Source of the DNA: Phycisphaerales bacterium UBA1910
GTDB lineage: Bacteria > Planctomycetota > Phycisphaerae > Phycisphaerales > UBA1924
Reading direction: 5' to 3'
Assembly: GCA_002337545.1 (NCBI GenBank)
Contig: DDGE01000006.1
Coordinates: forward strand, 1-27,699
Length of the DNA stretch: 27,699 bases
In this document: in pieces, positions 15,487-23,489 of the stretch
Numbering within the stretch: position 1 is the first letter of the stretch
Layout of the letters: every line of letters begins with the position of its first letter
The notes under the pieces: generated by a model
Databases searched by the model: none
Told to the model about the DNA's origin: nothing
What the model saw: only the letters and a program-made list of their open reading frames with translations
Made by a program: the position numbers and the translations under genes

Positions 15487-15909
15487 ATGAGCGACACCAT
15501 CTTCTCCAAAATCATCCGCGGCGAGATCCCCTCACACAAGGTCTACGAGGACGATCATGTGATCGCGATCCTTGATATCGCACCTCTATCACTGGGGCAC
15601 ACGCTGGTCATTCCCAAGGAACCCGCTACGACGCTTCACGAGCTCGGTGATGACCACGCCGCGGCTGTGGGCCGCGTGCTCCCCCGTATCGCACGGGCAA
15701 TCATGAAAGTGACTGGCGCCGAGTCATACAACATCCTCCAGAATAATGGCGAGACGGCAGGCCAGGCGGTCATGCATGTGCACTTCCACATCATCCCCTG
15801 CATGCCGGGCGCATCTTCGGGCGAAGGATTGGACAAGAGCTGGAACGCAACTTCTCCGAGTCAGGACGAGTTGCTCGATACTGGCAAGAAAATCAAACGC
15901 CTGCTTTAG
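15487..15909 (+). CDS. HIT-family nucleotide hydrolase (Hint/HinT-like)
   Basis: 140 residues. It opens with DTIFSKIIRGEIPSHKVYED, the usual beginning of bacterial HIT proteins, continues with PLSLGHTLVIPK and the aspects YNILQNNGETAGQAVMHVHF, and has the histidine triad HVHFHIIP (His97, His99, His101). Members hydrolyse nucleoside phosphoramidates and AMP-lysine type substrates; the exact substrate here is open. The C-terminal 30 residues, after the triad, are polar and a little longer than usual. There is no clear SD. It is convergent with birA: the two stop codons overlap (15906-15909), leaving no room for a terminator. Confidence 0.93.
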   Translation: MSDTIFSKIIRGEIPSHKVYEDDHVIAILDIAPLSLGHTLVIPKEPATTLHELGDDHAAAVGRVLPRIARAIMKVTGAESYNILQNNGETAGQAVMHVHFHIIPCMPGASSGEGLDKSWNATSPSQDELLDTGKKIKRLL

Positions 15910-16742
15910 CTGCCGCAAGAGCCATCTTCTGAGAGTGTGTGGGGCATTGCTCGCAGATGCGTCGTTTGCGCGATTGGCAGCGTCTTATATCCTGCTCCTG
16001 TATCGATTGTGATGGAATCGAAGGGGTCCATATGCTCGACCCTTCCGTGGTACATGGTGTGATCATGCATAAAGGAACGGTATGTACCGATCATCGCATT
16101 GAAATGCTCGTAGTAGCTTCTGATCGCACGCTCGTCGCACGATGTCAGCCACTCACTCAGTGATGTGACGAGTTGGCACAGGACATCGAATCGCGACACC
16201 TTGAGCCCCAGCCCTGCAAATGAAACGGCTCGTTGAGCAAACTCGCTGGACCAGTCCCGGTCATGCTGATTGCAGTTGATCCCGATCCCCACGAGCGAGA
16301 GCCCGTCTCGGTTCTCGATCAGAATCCCACCGATTTTTCGTTCCTGTTCGTCGTCTCGCACAACGATGTCGTTGGGCCATTTGATCCCTGGTCGCATGGT
16401 CCGAGGCATAAATGTGGAAACGGTTTCGTGCACTGCGCACGCGACGCAGGCGGAAAGTCGAATCGCGTCTGCACAGCACGCCTTGAGCACGAATGTGCAG
16501 GGCAGCGTGGCCCGGTTTCCGTCATCCCAACGCCGACCATTCGAACCGCGTCCATTGTTCTGGCGTGATGCCACGAGGAGCAGACCGGGCTGACTCTGTG
16601 CAAATCGGAGCGCGGCATCCTGTGTGCTGTCCGTGGATTCGATCACGACGACACGAGACACGACGCTTTGCGGAAGGCTGCTGATCAATGTATCGATGCG
16701 CCCGGCCCAGGTGGAAATGTCGTCAGTGTAACTCTGGTACAT
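15906..16742 (-). CDS. birA: Biotin--[acetyl-CoA carboxylase] ligase, monofunctional
   Basis: 278 residues with only the ligase part. Seen: VIESTDSTQDAAL (residues 34-46), the biotinoyl-AMP loop SRQNNGRGSNGRRW (59-72), IKWPNDIVV (120-128) and KIGGILIEN (136-144) with catalytic Lys136, then GIGINCNQ. It activates biotin with ATP and attaches it to the carrier protein of acetyl-CoA carboxylase. There is no N-terminal helix-turn-helix, so it should not repress biotin genes (class I). The C-terminal SH3-like part is present (YHGRVEHMDPFDSITID). SD GGGGGAG lies before the ATG, inside a hairpin. It follows nadC after 38 bp on the same strand, probably one operon. Confidence 0.93.
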   Translation of the reverse strand: MYQSYTDDISTWAGRIDTLISSLPQSVVSRVVVIESTDSTQDAALRFAQSQPGLLLVASRQNNGRGSNGRRWDDGNRATLPCTFVLKACCADAIRLSACVACAVHETVSTFMPRTMRPGIKWPNDIVVRDDEQERKIGGILIENRDGLSLVGIGINCNQHDRDWSSEFAQRAVSFAGLGLKVSRFDVLCQLVTSLSEWLTSCDERAIRSYYEHFNAMIGTYRSFMHDHTMYHGRVEHMDPFDSITIDTGAGYKTLPIAQTTHLRAMPHTLSEDGSCGS

Positions 16743-16743
16743 A

Positions 16744-16767
16744 ACTCCCCCACGAAAGGGTGGGAGT
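16744..16767 (-). promoter_or_regulatory. Hairpin overlapping the birA SD site
   Basis: ACTCCC (16744-16749) and GGGAGT (16762-16767) pair perfectly; inside, CCCAC/GTGGG can pair in an alternative register, giving about eight base pairs around a short loop with GAAA. On the birA message the 3' arm is GGGGGAGT, the SD itself. It lies in the 38-bp gap after nadC. There is no U-run, so it should limit or couple birA translation rather than stop transcription. Confidence 0.45.
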
Positions 16768-16780
16768 CATTCCCGCCCAA

Positions 16781-17731
16781 TCACGAAACTGCATCCAAGC
16801 CCAGATCAATGCTCTGGGCTTGGTGAGTAAGGGCACCGATGCTGACTCGATCAACCCCGGACTCGGCAATCGAGCGGAGCGTTCCCCGTGTCACCCCGCC
16901 GGAAGCTTCGAGAAGAAGGCTGCTCTCACATGCGTCCCGCATGGCGACCGCTTCTTGAAGCATCTGGGGGGGCATGTTGTCAAGCAGGACGATGTCCAAT
17001 ACCCCTGTAGGAACCGAGAGCACCCCCCTGAACTGATCGAGCGTATCCACCTCGACCTGCACAAACCAGAGTGACGACCCCGTCTCTCTCAAGGTGTACG
17101 CAAGATCATGCAGTAGGGTTGCAATCTCATCGGGCGACAAGCCTGCAATATGGTTATCTTTGATCAGAACCGCGTCGTGGAGCCCCAAGCGATGGGTTGT
17201 TCCTCCTCCACATCGAACGGCATATTTTTCGAGAACTCGCAGACCAGGGGTCGTCTTGCGTGTATCGCAAATCTGCGCAGGGGTTCCATCCACCATCCGG
17301 ACATACTCATGCGTAAGGGTTGCAATACCCGCCATGCGTGAGAGCAGGTTGAGCATCGTGCGTTCAAGCGCGACCAGCTCACGCGCATTTCCCTGAATCG
17401 TCGCGAGGGCTGCCCCGGGCTCGATGGTGTCTCCATCCTGAATATGCGTCTCGAACTCGAGGTCGTTGTTGGCGCTGAAGACCGCGATCAGGTCCGGGAG
17501 AAAGGCAAGCCCGGACGCAATGCCCTCTTCACGAGCACGCAGACACACCTTGCGGGTGTCTGCGGCAGAGAACATGAGCTCTCCTGTGACATCCCGGGCA
17601 GGAACCCCCAGGTCCTCATCTCGTGCGAGATTGATCAGGCGATCGATCAGCCCGCCGCGGCGCAGCTGTTGCGCGAAGTCATTGAGTGACAAGTTGTTGG
17701 GATCAGTCAATCGATGGCGCTCGCTCTGCAT
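16781..17731 (-). CDS. nadC: Quinolinate phosphoribosyltransferase (decarboxylating)
   Basis: 316 residues. It converts quinolinate and PRPP to nicotinate mononucleotide, the entry to NAD. Family signatures run through the second half: LERTMLNLLSRMAGIATLT, ICDTRKTTPGLRVLEKYA, CGGGTTHRLGLHDAVLIKDNH, LDIVLLDNM, LEASGGV and ISIGALTH-like (VSIGALTHQAQSIDLGLD). The N-terminus has LIDRLINLARDEDLGVPARDVT. The ATG at 17731 is chosen; a GTG at 17749 would add six residues, and neither has a clear SD. It is divergent from fabI (84 bp between starts) and followed by birA. No nadA or nadB is visible here. Confidence 0.95.
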   Translation of the reverse strand: MQSERHRLTDPNNLSLNDFAQQLRRGGLIDRLINLARDEDLGVPARDVTGELMFSAADTRKVCLRAREEGIASGLAFLPDLIAVFSANNDLEFETHIQDGDTIEPGAALATIQGNARELVALERTMLNLLSRMAGIATLTHEYVRMVDGTPAQICDTRKTTPGLRVLEKYAVRCGGGTTHRLGLHDAVLIKDNHIAGLSPDEIATLLHDLAYTLRETGSSLWFVQVEVDTLDQFRGVLSVPTGVLDIVLLDNMPPQMLQEAVAMRDACESSLLLEASGGVTRGTLRSIAESGVDRVSIGALTHQAQSIDLGLDAVS

Positions 17732-17815
17732 GGGTAATCGTACACACACGCAGGCTATCGCCCTACGATTCGGCTGATACGAACTTCACGAATCGTCGAA
17801 GGAAAGGACGCATAC

Positions 17816-18598
17816 ATGGGTCTGCTTGAAGGCAAAGTCGGTCTGGTCGTCGGGATTGCGAACGATCGCTCGTACGCGTGGCATATCGCGAACGCGATGC
17901 ACGAGCAGGGCGCGAAAATCGCGTACGCACACCTGCCCGGCGACAAAAACGCCCGCCGCACCGGAAAAGCGGTTGAAAAGATCCACGATAACCCATGGCT
18001 GCACCCCTGCGACGCAGCGAGCGACGAGTCACTCGACGAGCTCTTCGACGCGTACGCGAAGGATCACGATCGCTTGGACTTCCTCGTTCACTCGATCGCG
18101 TTCGCGGATCGCGAATGGCTTCAGCCGGGCATGTTCTCCAAAACCCCCCGCAAGGCGTACCTCGACGCGATCGACATCAGCGCGTACACCCTGTCCGCGA
18201 TGGCCGGGCGTGCTCAGGACCAGATGGCGAAGAATGGCGGCGGATCGATTATGGCTATGTCCTATTACGGGGCAGAAAAGGTCGTCCCCGGCTACAACAT
18301 CATGGGTGTTGCCAAGGCCGCGCTTGAGTCTACTGCTCGCTATCTCGCGTTTGAGCTCGGTGAGCACAACATCCGTGTCAACACGATCTCAGGCGGGTTC
18401 CTCCGCACACTCGCCTCCTCCGCTGTGGGCGGCACGGACAAAATGGATGACGCGGCCAAGGAAAAGGCACCTCTTCGGCGCGGCGTTGAGGGCGGCGATG
18501 TGGGAAAAACGGCTGTTTACCTCGCATCGGAACTGAGCTCGGGTGTTACCGGCGAGAATATCTATGTGGACTGCGGGATTAATACCCTCGGGGCGTAA
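17816..18598 (+). CDS. fabI: Enoyl-[acyl-carrier-protein] reductase (NADH), FabI type
   Basis: 260 residues, usual length. A short-chain dehydrogenase fold with the FabI-specific nucleotide turn GIANDRSYAWHIA (residues 13-25) in place of TGxxxGxG, HSIAFADREW (92-101), and the active-site run MSYYGAEKVVPGYNIMGVAK (148-167): Tyr150, Tyr160 and Lys167 match the catalytic Tyr-x6-Lys arrangement. VNTISGGFLRTLASS is the substrate-loop region where FabI normally has SAGPIRTLA-like sequence. It reduces enoyl-ACP in the last step of each fatty-acid elongation round. SD AAGGAAAGGA is upstream. It stands alone, divergent from nadC. Confidence 0.96.
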   Translation: MGLLEGKVGLVVGIANDRSYAWHIANAMHEQGAKIAYAHLPGDKNARRTGKAVEKIHDNPWLHPCDAASDESLDELFDAYAKDHDRLDFLVHSIAFADREWLQPGMFSKTPRKAYLDAIDISAYTLSAMAGRAQDQMAKNGGGSIMAMSYYGAEKVVPGYNIMGVAKAALESTARYLAFELGEHNIRVNTISGGFLRTLASSAVGGTDKMDDAAKEKAPLRRGVEGGDVGKTAVYLASELSSGVTGENIYVDCGINTLGA

Positions 18599-18690
18599 TC
18601 CGCAAGACCTTCCCCGAATCCCGAATATGTTGCAAACAAATGTGCGTCATCGGCACTTTTTGCTGGTCGCGCATGGGGTAGATAACCGAT

Positions 18691-18981
18691 ATGTTGAATA
18701 TGACCGGAGCTGTCAATAACCTGGCATCGAGCTTAGCGGGCAACCCCGTCTCGGCGAAACAGGCGCAGAAAGCCAAGTCGAGCAAGGAGTTCGAGAAGGC
18801 GCTCAAACGCCGACGCGCTCAGGACGAGTATATCGCGCAGGTCGAGCAGATCGATGCGATCCGCAAGCTTGCGGATGCGGATCAGGAAGACGCACGCGAG
18901 GATCGAGAACAGCAATCCGGGTATGCCCCTCACGCGCAGAAGCGTCCCCAGACCCCCGGGCGTCTCGATCTGAACGCTTGA
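18691..18981 (+). CDS. Small charged protein of unknown function
   Basis: 96 residues that I cannot place in a family. The N-terminal 20 are mildly hydrophobic and Asn/Ser-rich (MLNMTGAVNNLASSLAGNPV); the middle (about 24-75) is strongly helical and charged (KSSKEFEKALKRRRAQDEY, IDAIRKLADADQEDAREDRE); the end is Pro/Gln-rich and finishes RLDLNA. There is no signal peptide, membrane helix or cysteine. The codon use, rich in GC at third positions, resembles its neighbours, and a bidirectional terminator follows 26 bp after the stop, which supports a real gene. The SD is weak. The start could also be the ATG at 18700. It may be expressed from fabI read-through (92-bp gap). Confidence 0.55.
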   Translation: MLNMTGAVNNLASSLAGNPVSAKQAQKAKSSKEFEKALKRRRAQDEYIAQVEQIDAIRKLADADQEDAREDREQQSGYAPHAQKRPQTPGRLDLNA

Positions 18982-19007
18982 TATCAGACATACATATCTG
19001 CATGAAA

Positions 19008-19033
19008 AAACGCGAGCCGTTCGGCTCGCGTTT
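19008..19033. terminator. Bidirectional intrinsic terminator between the small gene and sdhB
   Basis: AAACGCGAGCCG (19008-19019), TT, CGGCTCGCGTTT (19022-19033): a perfect 12-bp palindrome, with A6 on one side and T-rich sequence on the other. It lies between convergent genes (stop 18981 on plus, stop 19056 on minus), so it can end both transcripts; the A-run gives a U-run on the minus strand for the sdh operon. Confidence 0.9.
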
Positions 19034-19055
19034 ATCGTTTGAAACAGTGATCTGT

Positions 19056-19907
19056 TTACTTCTTCCCCTCGAAGAAGCGTTTGATCGCATGGACCGTAGT
19101 TCCGCGTCCGACAGCGCCAATGGATTCCGTCAGCGGGATCCCCTTGGGGCAGACCTTGACGCAGTTCTGTGCGTTGCCGCAATCGTTGACCCCACCGGGG
19201 CCAGAAAGCGCGTCGTATCGTTCACCTTTCAATCGCTTACCAGTGCCGTGCTCGTTGAAGAGTCGGGCCTGCGAGATCGCGTGGGCACCCACGAAGCTCG
19301 TATCCCACTTCTCGGGGTCCTCTTCCTTGTTGTACTGCGGGCATGCTTCGAGACAGCACCCACAGCTCATGCACTCGGAGAGGGCATAGCGCATCTGCTG
19401 ATGATCTGGTGATTCCTTCGGACCGGCGCCCATGTTGTATGTGCCGTCGATCGGGACCCACGCCTTCACACGAGTGAGAGCGTTGAATAGGCGATCGCGA
19501 TCAACCCATAGGTCTCGGATAACCGGGAACTTGCTCATGGGCTCGAGGGTGATGACATCGCCCTCCAGTGGTGCGTACTCGTCGATGAGGCACGAGCAGG
19601 ACTGACGCACGCGGCCGTTGATGACCATGGTGCAGGCACCGCAGACCTCTTCGAGACACCCGGAGTCCCAGACGACCGGGGTTGTCTTTGTGCCCTCAGT
19701 GGTGATCGGGTTCGCCGCGATGAGCTTGAGCGACGAGATGACATTCGCGCCCTGCTCAACGGGGACCTTGAACGACTCCCAGCGGTTCGGTTTGCCCGGT
19801 CCGTCGCAGCGCTTGATCTTGAAGATCACGGAGCGTCCCTCGACCGCTTTCTTGCGGTTTACGCGTCGCATGTCTGCGTCGAATGCGTGTGCTTCTGCAT
19901 CACTCAT
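19056..19907 (-). CDS. sdhB: Succinate dehydrogenase iron-sulfur subunit
   Basis: 283 residues. The N-terminal ferredoxin domain ligates the [2Fe-2S] cluster with Cys84, Cys89, Cys92 and Cys104 (SGCLEEVCGACTMVING, then QSC). The C-terminal domain has ECMSCGCCLEACPQY (Cys179, Cys182, Cys185, Cys189) and CGNAQNCVKVCPKGIPLTES (Cys243, Cys249, Cys253) for the [4Fe-4S] and [3Fe-4S] clusters. Wording such as LEPMSKFPVIRDLWVDR resembles the Bacillus-type, menaquinone-linked enzymes. It passes electrons from the SdhA flavin to the quinone site of SdhC. About 40 residues longer than the shortest homologues, mostly at the N-terminus. Last gene of sdhCAB, 63 bp after sdhA, followed by the bidirectional terminator. 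Confidence 0.97.
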   Translation of the reverse strand: MSDAEAHAFDADMRRVNRKKAVEGRSVIFKIKRCDGPGKPNRWESFKVPVEQGANVISSLKLIAANPITTEGTKTTPVVWDSGCLEEVCGACTMVINGRVRQSCSCLIDEYAPLEGDVITLEPMSKFPVIRDLWVDRDRLFNALTRVKAWVPIDGTYNMGAGPKESPDHQQMRYALSECMSCGCCLEACPQYNKEEDPEKWDTSFVGAHAISQARLFNEHGTGKRLKGERYDALSGPGGVNDCGNAQNCVKVCPKGIPLTESIGAVGRGTTVHAIKRFFEGKK

Positions 19908-19970
19908 GGGTCGTATCCTTTCGGTTGCTCCTGCATCGAGCAGCCAGATTCAAATCGTGTTGTCTCCGCC

Positions 19971-21956
19971 TTACGCCTTCGCTTCTGCGACCTGCTTGGG
20001 GGGGATCTTCTCTTTGTTCGTTCCGGAATCCACCTTGCCGTAGTTGCGGGGTCGGAGCTTGACGAGCCCTGCCTTGACGGGCATGAACTCGATATCGCTC
20101 TTATTGGTGTCGGAGTTGAACTTCGCAACGGAAGCCTTCCAGAACTTGTCGTCGTCACGCTCGGGGAAGTCCGTGCGGTAGTGCGACCCGCGGGACTCCT
20201 CTCGCAGCAGCCCGGCCTTGGCGATCGCCTCGCCCAAGATGATCATGTCGCCAACGGATCGGGCAAAGCTCAGGGACTGGTTGGTCCACATCGCGCCGTC
20301 GCCGAGTTCCATGCGGGTGTAACGGTCCCAGAGCTCGTCGAGCTTGGCGAGGCACTTTTCGAGACGCGGGCCGGTCTTGACAACCGTCGATGCCGCGTTC
20401 ATCTCTTCGCCGAGCTCGTTGGCGATCTGGTATGGGTTGAGGGCCTGATCGCCCTTGCCCGTATTGACTGAGGACATGATCTTGTCATGCTTATCCTGCT
20501 CGCTCTTCTCCGCCTGATCGAAGAGCGTCTGCGGAAGCTCGCTCGCGGGGGCCTCGACACCCTCACGGACATAGTTCACGACTGACACCCCGTTGCACAG
20601 CCCGTCGAAGATACAGCTCAGGAGCGCGTTCGCACCCAGTCGCGTTGCGCCGTGATAGGCGAAGTTGACCTCGCCGAACGCATAGAGCCCTTTGAGATTC
20701 GTCATGGCGTTGTTGTGCGCACCGATCGTGAGTCCGTGCCCAAGCTGTGCATCGATCGGGATCGGGTTGCCCGGCTTGTGCTCACCCATTGGTTGATCGG
20801 GCTGATAATCGCCGGGGGTGTAGGTGGTCCAGAGTCCGCCCATCGTGTAATGCACGGCCGGGAAGATCCGCATCGGGGTGTAGCGTGGATCGTCGCCCAC
20901 GAACTTCTCGTAGATGTCCATGATCCCGCCGAGCTTCTGGGTCAGGTACTCGGGGTCACGATGTGTGAGATCGAGGTAGACCTGGTTGGTCCCGTTGATC
21001 CCCATGCCCTCGTTGACACAGACATCGAAGATCTCACGCGTCGCAATATCGCGAGGCACGAGGTTCCCATACTTTGGGTAACGCTCTTCGAGGATGTAGT
21101 ACCGCTCGTTTTCGGGGATGTCGTTGGGTCGGCGGGTATCGCCCTTCTTCTTGGGGACCCAGACGCGGCCGCCCTCGCCGCGTGCGGACTCGGACATGAG
21201 CCGGCACTTGTCCGCTCCGGGGATCGCGGTCGGGTGGACCTGGATCATCTCGGGGTTGCCGTACCATGCGCCCGCCTGGTAACAGCGTGACGCGGCACCA
21301 CCGGTACAGATGATGGAGTTGGTGGACTTGCCGAACACGAGCCCGCACCCGCCGGTCGCCATAACGACGGCGTCCGCACGGAACGAGCGGATCTGCATTG
21401 TCCGCATGTCCTGGGCCACGATACCGACGCACCGCTTGTCCTCGCCCTCACCCTCGGTGATCGGCCAGAGGAACTCCCAGAACTCCATCTTGTTGACCTT
21501 GCCCTCGGCGGCGAAGCGGCGGGTCTGCTCGTCGAGCGCGTAGAGCAGTTGTTGCCCTGTCGTCGCGCCAGCAAAGTGAGTTCGCTTAAAGAGCGAGCCA
21601 CCAAACAAGCGTAGATCGCGGAATCCCTCGCTTGAGCGGTTGAACGGCACGCCCATCCGATCGAGGAGATCGATGATCTTGGGTGCCCAGTTCGCCATCT
21701 CGAGGACGGGATGCTGGTCGTTGAGGAAGTCCCCCCCGATGAGGGTCTCGTCGAAATGCTGGTACTCGGAATATCCCTGCTGGCGTGCGACTTCGTTGCA
21801 CGCGTTGATGCCGCCCTGGGCACACACAGAGTGCGATCGCTTGACGGGGACCATCGAGAACAGGTCCACCGGGACGCCCGCTTCGGCGATGCGGACAGAT
21901 GCCGCGAGACCCGCGAGTCCCCCACCGACGACAATCACTCGTTTTTCATCAGCCAT
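19971..21956 (-). CDS. sdhA: Succinate dehydrogenase flavoprotein subunit
   Basis: 661 residues. The dinucleotide fold is at the start (VIVVGGGLAGLAASVRIAEAG). His42 in RSHSVCAQGGINA is the histidine that carries FAD covalently. Further: ATGGCGLVFGKSTNS, HPTAIPGADKCRLMSESARGEGG, the substrate-site TMGGLW and HGATRLGANALLSCIFDG. The C-terminal helical and cap-like parts are complete (RMELGDGAMWTNQSLSFARS, REESRGSHYRTDFPERDD with the conserved arginine pair). It oxidises succinate to fumarate. The tail is Lys-rich and ends VAEAKA. It begins 35 bp after sdhC on the minus strand. Fumarate reductase is possible by homology alone, but aerobic-type context and the type-B SdhC do not decide direction. 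Confidence 0.97.
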   Translation of the reverse strand: MADEKRVIVVGGGLAGLAASVRIAEAGVPVDLFSMVPVKRSHSVCAQGGINACNEVARQQGYSEYQHFDETLIGGDFLNDQHPVLEMANWAPKIIDLLDRMGVPFNRSSEGFRDLRLFGGSLFKRTHFAGATTGQQLLYALDEQTRRFAAEGKVNKMEFWEFLWPITEGEGEDKRCVGIVAQDMRTMQIRSFRADAVVMATGGCGLVFGKSTNSIICTGGAASRCYQAGAWYGNPEMIQVHPTAIPGADKCRLMSESARGEGGRVWVPKKKGDTRRPNDIPENERYYILEERYPKYGNLVPRDIATREIFDVCVNEGMGINGTNQVYLDLTHRDPEYLTQKLGGIMDIYEKFVGDDPRYTPMRIFPAVHYTMGGLWTTYTPGDYQPDQPMGEHKPGNPIPIDAQLGHGLTIGAHNNAMTNLKGLYAFGEVNFAYHGATRLGANALLSCIFDGLCNGVSVVNYVREGVEAPASELPQTLFDQAEKSEQDKHDKIMSSVNTGKGDQALNPYQIANELGEEMNAASTVVKTGPRLEKCLAKLDELWDRYTRMELGDGAMWTNQSLSFARSVGDMIILGEAIAKAGLLREESRGSHYRTDFPERDDDKFWKASVAKFNSDTNKSDIEFMPVKAGLVKLRPRNYGKVDSGTNKEKIPPKQVAEAKA

Positions 21957-21991
21957 GGCTTTGCCTTTACTTTCGTGCTTCTGATCGGGGA

Positions 21992-22840
21992 TTAACCGTC
22001 GGTGTTGTCGTGCTCAACCGCGGCTGTCTCGGCGTGCGTTTCGTCGTGGAGTTCGGCGGGGTATTCTTCACCCGAGAGCATGGATTCTTCGATCGCACGC
22101 GCCTTGTCGTAATCGAGGGTTGCGAATCCGATCACCGAAGCCCAAGCCATGAGCATGAGCGCTGCCCCCAAGCCCGCACACACAACTCCCCAGCGTTTCT
22201 GTGCGGGGCGTGAAATCGTGAATCCCCAAGTGATCGCAGCCGTCCAGAGCCCGTTGGCGAAATGGAAGACGAGCGCTGAGACGCCGACGAAGTAGAAGAT
22301 CGAGATCGCGATGCCGGATGCCTGCATGCCATCGGTTGTGCTACCCTGCAGCGCTGCGGCGAGGGTCGAAGACGCGTACTCGTGAGACCACTGTGTCCCC
22401 CCCGGAACGAGGAAAGACCAGCCCCAACGAAGCGTTGCGATGTGGTAGAAGATGAAGAAAATCCCGAAATACCCAGTGAGTCGCTGGAGTAGATAGCGGG
22501 TGTTGCCACCGTACTTATACGAGCCGTTGTTCGGCTTACCACTCATCGCGTAGTACACGCCCAGGATCGAATGGAACGCGATAGAGACCCAGAGGGTGAC
22601 TTCGATCAAGAGGAGCAGCGGCGCCTCGTTAATGAAGGTTACCTCGTGCTGGAATGTTGAGATCGCACGATCAAACCACCCATCTCCGTGTGCTCTGCTG
22701 TTGAGTCCACCCCACGCGATTGTGGAGTTTGTCGTGAGATGCATGATCAGGAACACGCCGACGGGAACTATCCCTGTAAGCGAGTGCAATCGACGCAGGA
22801 GAAAGTGATGTTGCTGAAGGGGTCCGTCTGGGTTGCTCAC
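21992..22840 (-). CDS. sdhC: Succinate dehydrogenase cytochrome b subunit, type B
   Basis: 282 residues from a GTG at 22840, which has GGAG seven bases upstream; a longer open frame to 22945 has no SD and non-family sequence. Five membrane helices carry His34, His90, His133 and His193 in positions matching the four axial ligands of two haems b in the Bacillus SdhC (FLIMHL, AFHSILG, IFYHIATLRWG, VFHFANGLW). One large anchor protein instead of SdhC plus SdhD fits the menaquinone-reducing type B. About 80 residues longer than the Bacillus protein: an expanded loop after helix 1 and after helix 3, and an acidic, His-containing C-tail. First gene of sdhCAB. Confidence 0.9.
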   Translation of the reverse strand: MSNPDGPLQQHHFLLRRLHSLTGIVPVGVFLIMHLTTNSTIAWGGLNSRAHGDGWFDRAISTFQHEVTFINEAPLLLLIEVTLWVSIAFHSILGVYYAMSGKPNNGSYKYGGNTRYLLQRLTGYFGIFFIFYHIATLRWGWSFLVPGGTQWSHEYASSTLAAALQGSTTDGMQASGIAISIFYFVGVSALVFHFANGLWTAAITWGFTISRPAQKRWGVVCAGLGAALMLMAWASVIGFATLDYDKARAIEESMLSGEEYPAELHDETHAETAAVEHDNTDG

Positions 22841-22944
22841 CTTGAGACTCCGGGTTCGGTTGTTTAAGCCCGATTGGGCATGTGAGCGATGATGCTCGTT
22901 CGTTGAATATTGGGTGTATCGGCTAAATTGAGTTCGACGGCCCA

Positions 22945-22961
22945 ACCGGAAAAGATCCGGT
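22945..22961 (-). other. Small hairpin between the DUF1844 gene and sdhC
   Basis: ACCGGA (22945-22950) / TCCGGT (22956-22961) with loop AAAGA, 9 bp after the DUF1844 stop on the minus strand. No T-run follows, so it would be a weak or non-terminating element within the 129-bp gap before sdhC. Read-through from DUF1844 to sdh remains possible. Confidence 0.3.
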
Positions 22962-22969
22962 AGAACCGA

Positions 22970-23446
22970 TCAAATCTTCAGATCTGGGCCAGAACCCGCG
23001 TTGGGATTGATCGACCCGGCGACATTGGGATCCTGCATCTGCTGGAGGGTCCCGTCGGCGGCGGCCTGCTCAACAGCTTTGGCGACCTCGACGAAAGTCA
23101 TACGGAGTTCGTTGAGAGTCCCGTCAATCATCTGCTGCTCTTCATCGCTCAAATTGCCCTTGGTCTTTTCCTGGACCACAGCGAGCAGATCGATGTTGAG
23201 CTTGGCCACTTCAAGCGACACCATGGATCGCCCGGACTGATCCGGGATCGCCCCCATGTACATCAGCGCTTGTGTCGCGAACAAGGAAATAAGTTCTTTA
23301 AATCCGAGCTGCTCGGGGATCCCGCCTGCGGCTCCGGCCTGCTCGGCCTTCTCTTTTTCCGCTGCAGCGAGTTTCTCTTTTTCAGCCTTGGCCGAGGACT
23401 TCCAGTCGTCGTCCACGATGATTTTCGGGGTATCCGGGTCGGACAT
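22970..23446 (-). CDS. DUF1844 protein
   Basis: 158 residues from the ATG at 23446, chosen because GGAGG lies six bases upstream; upstream in-frame starts only add unrelated sequence. After a charged Lys/Glu/Ala-rich lead (AKAEKEKLAAAEKEKAEQAG) comes the DUF1844 core: FKELISLFATQALMYMGAIP, LEVAKLNIDLLAVVQEKTKG, NLSDEEQQMIDGTLNELRM. The core is helical and soluble; no activity is known. The end is Asn/Pro/Gly-rich. It lies upstream of sdhC on the same strand and diverges from the lipoprotein gene with only 43 bp between start codons. Confidence 0.85.
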   Translation of the reverse strand: MSDPDTPKIIVDDDWKSSAKAEKEKLAAAEKEKAEQAGAAGGIPEQLGFKELISLFATQALMYMGAIPDQSGRSMVSLEVAKLNIDLLAVVQEKTKGNLSDEEQQMIDGTLNELRMTFVEVAKAVEQAAADGTLQQMQDPNVAGSINPNAGSGPDLKI

Positions 23447-23489
23447 ATCCGCCTCCATTCGGTTATCATCCATCATAGCGCCCAAGGGC

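Noticed and set aside
22841..22945. 35-residue N-terminal extension of SdhC
   Set aside because: No SD and unrelated polar sequence; the GTG at 22840 has GGAG at good distance and the family start follows directly.
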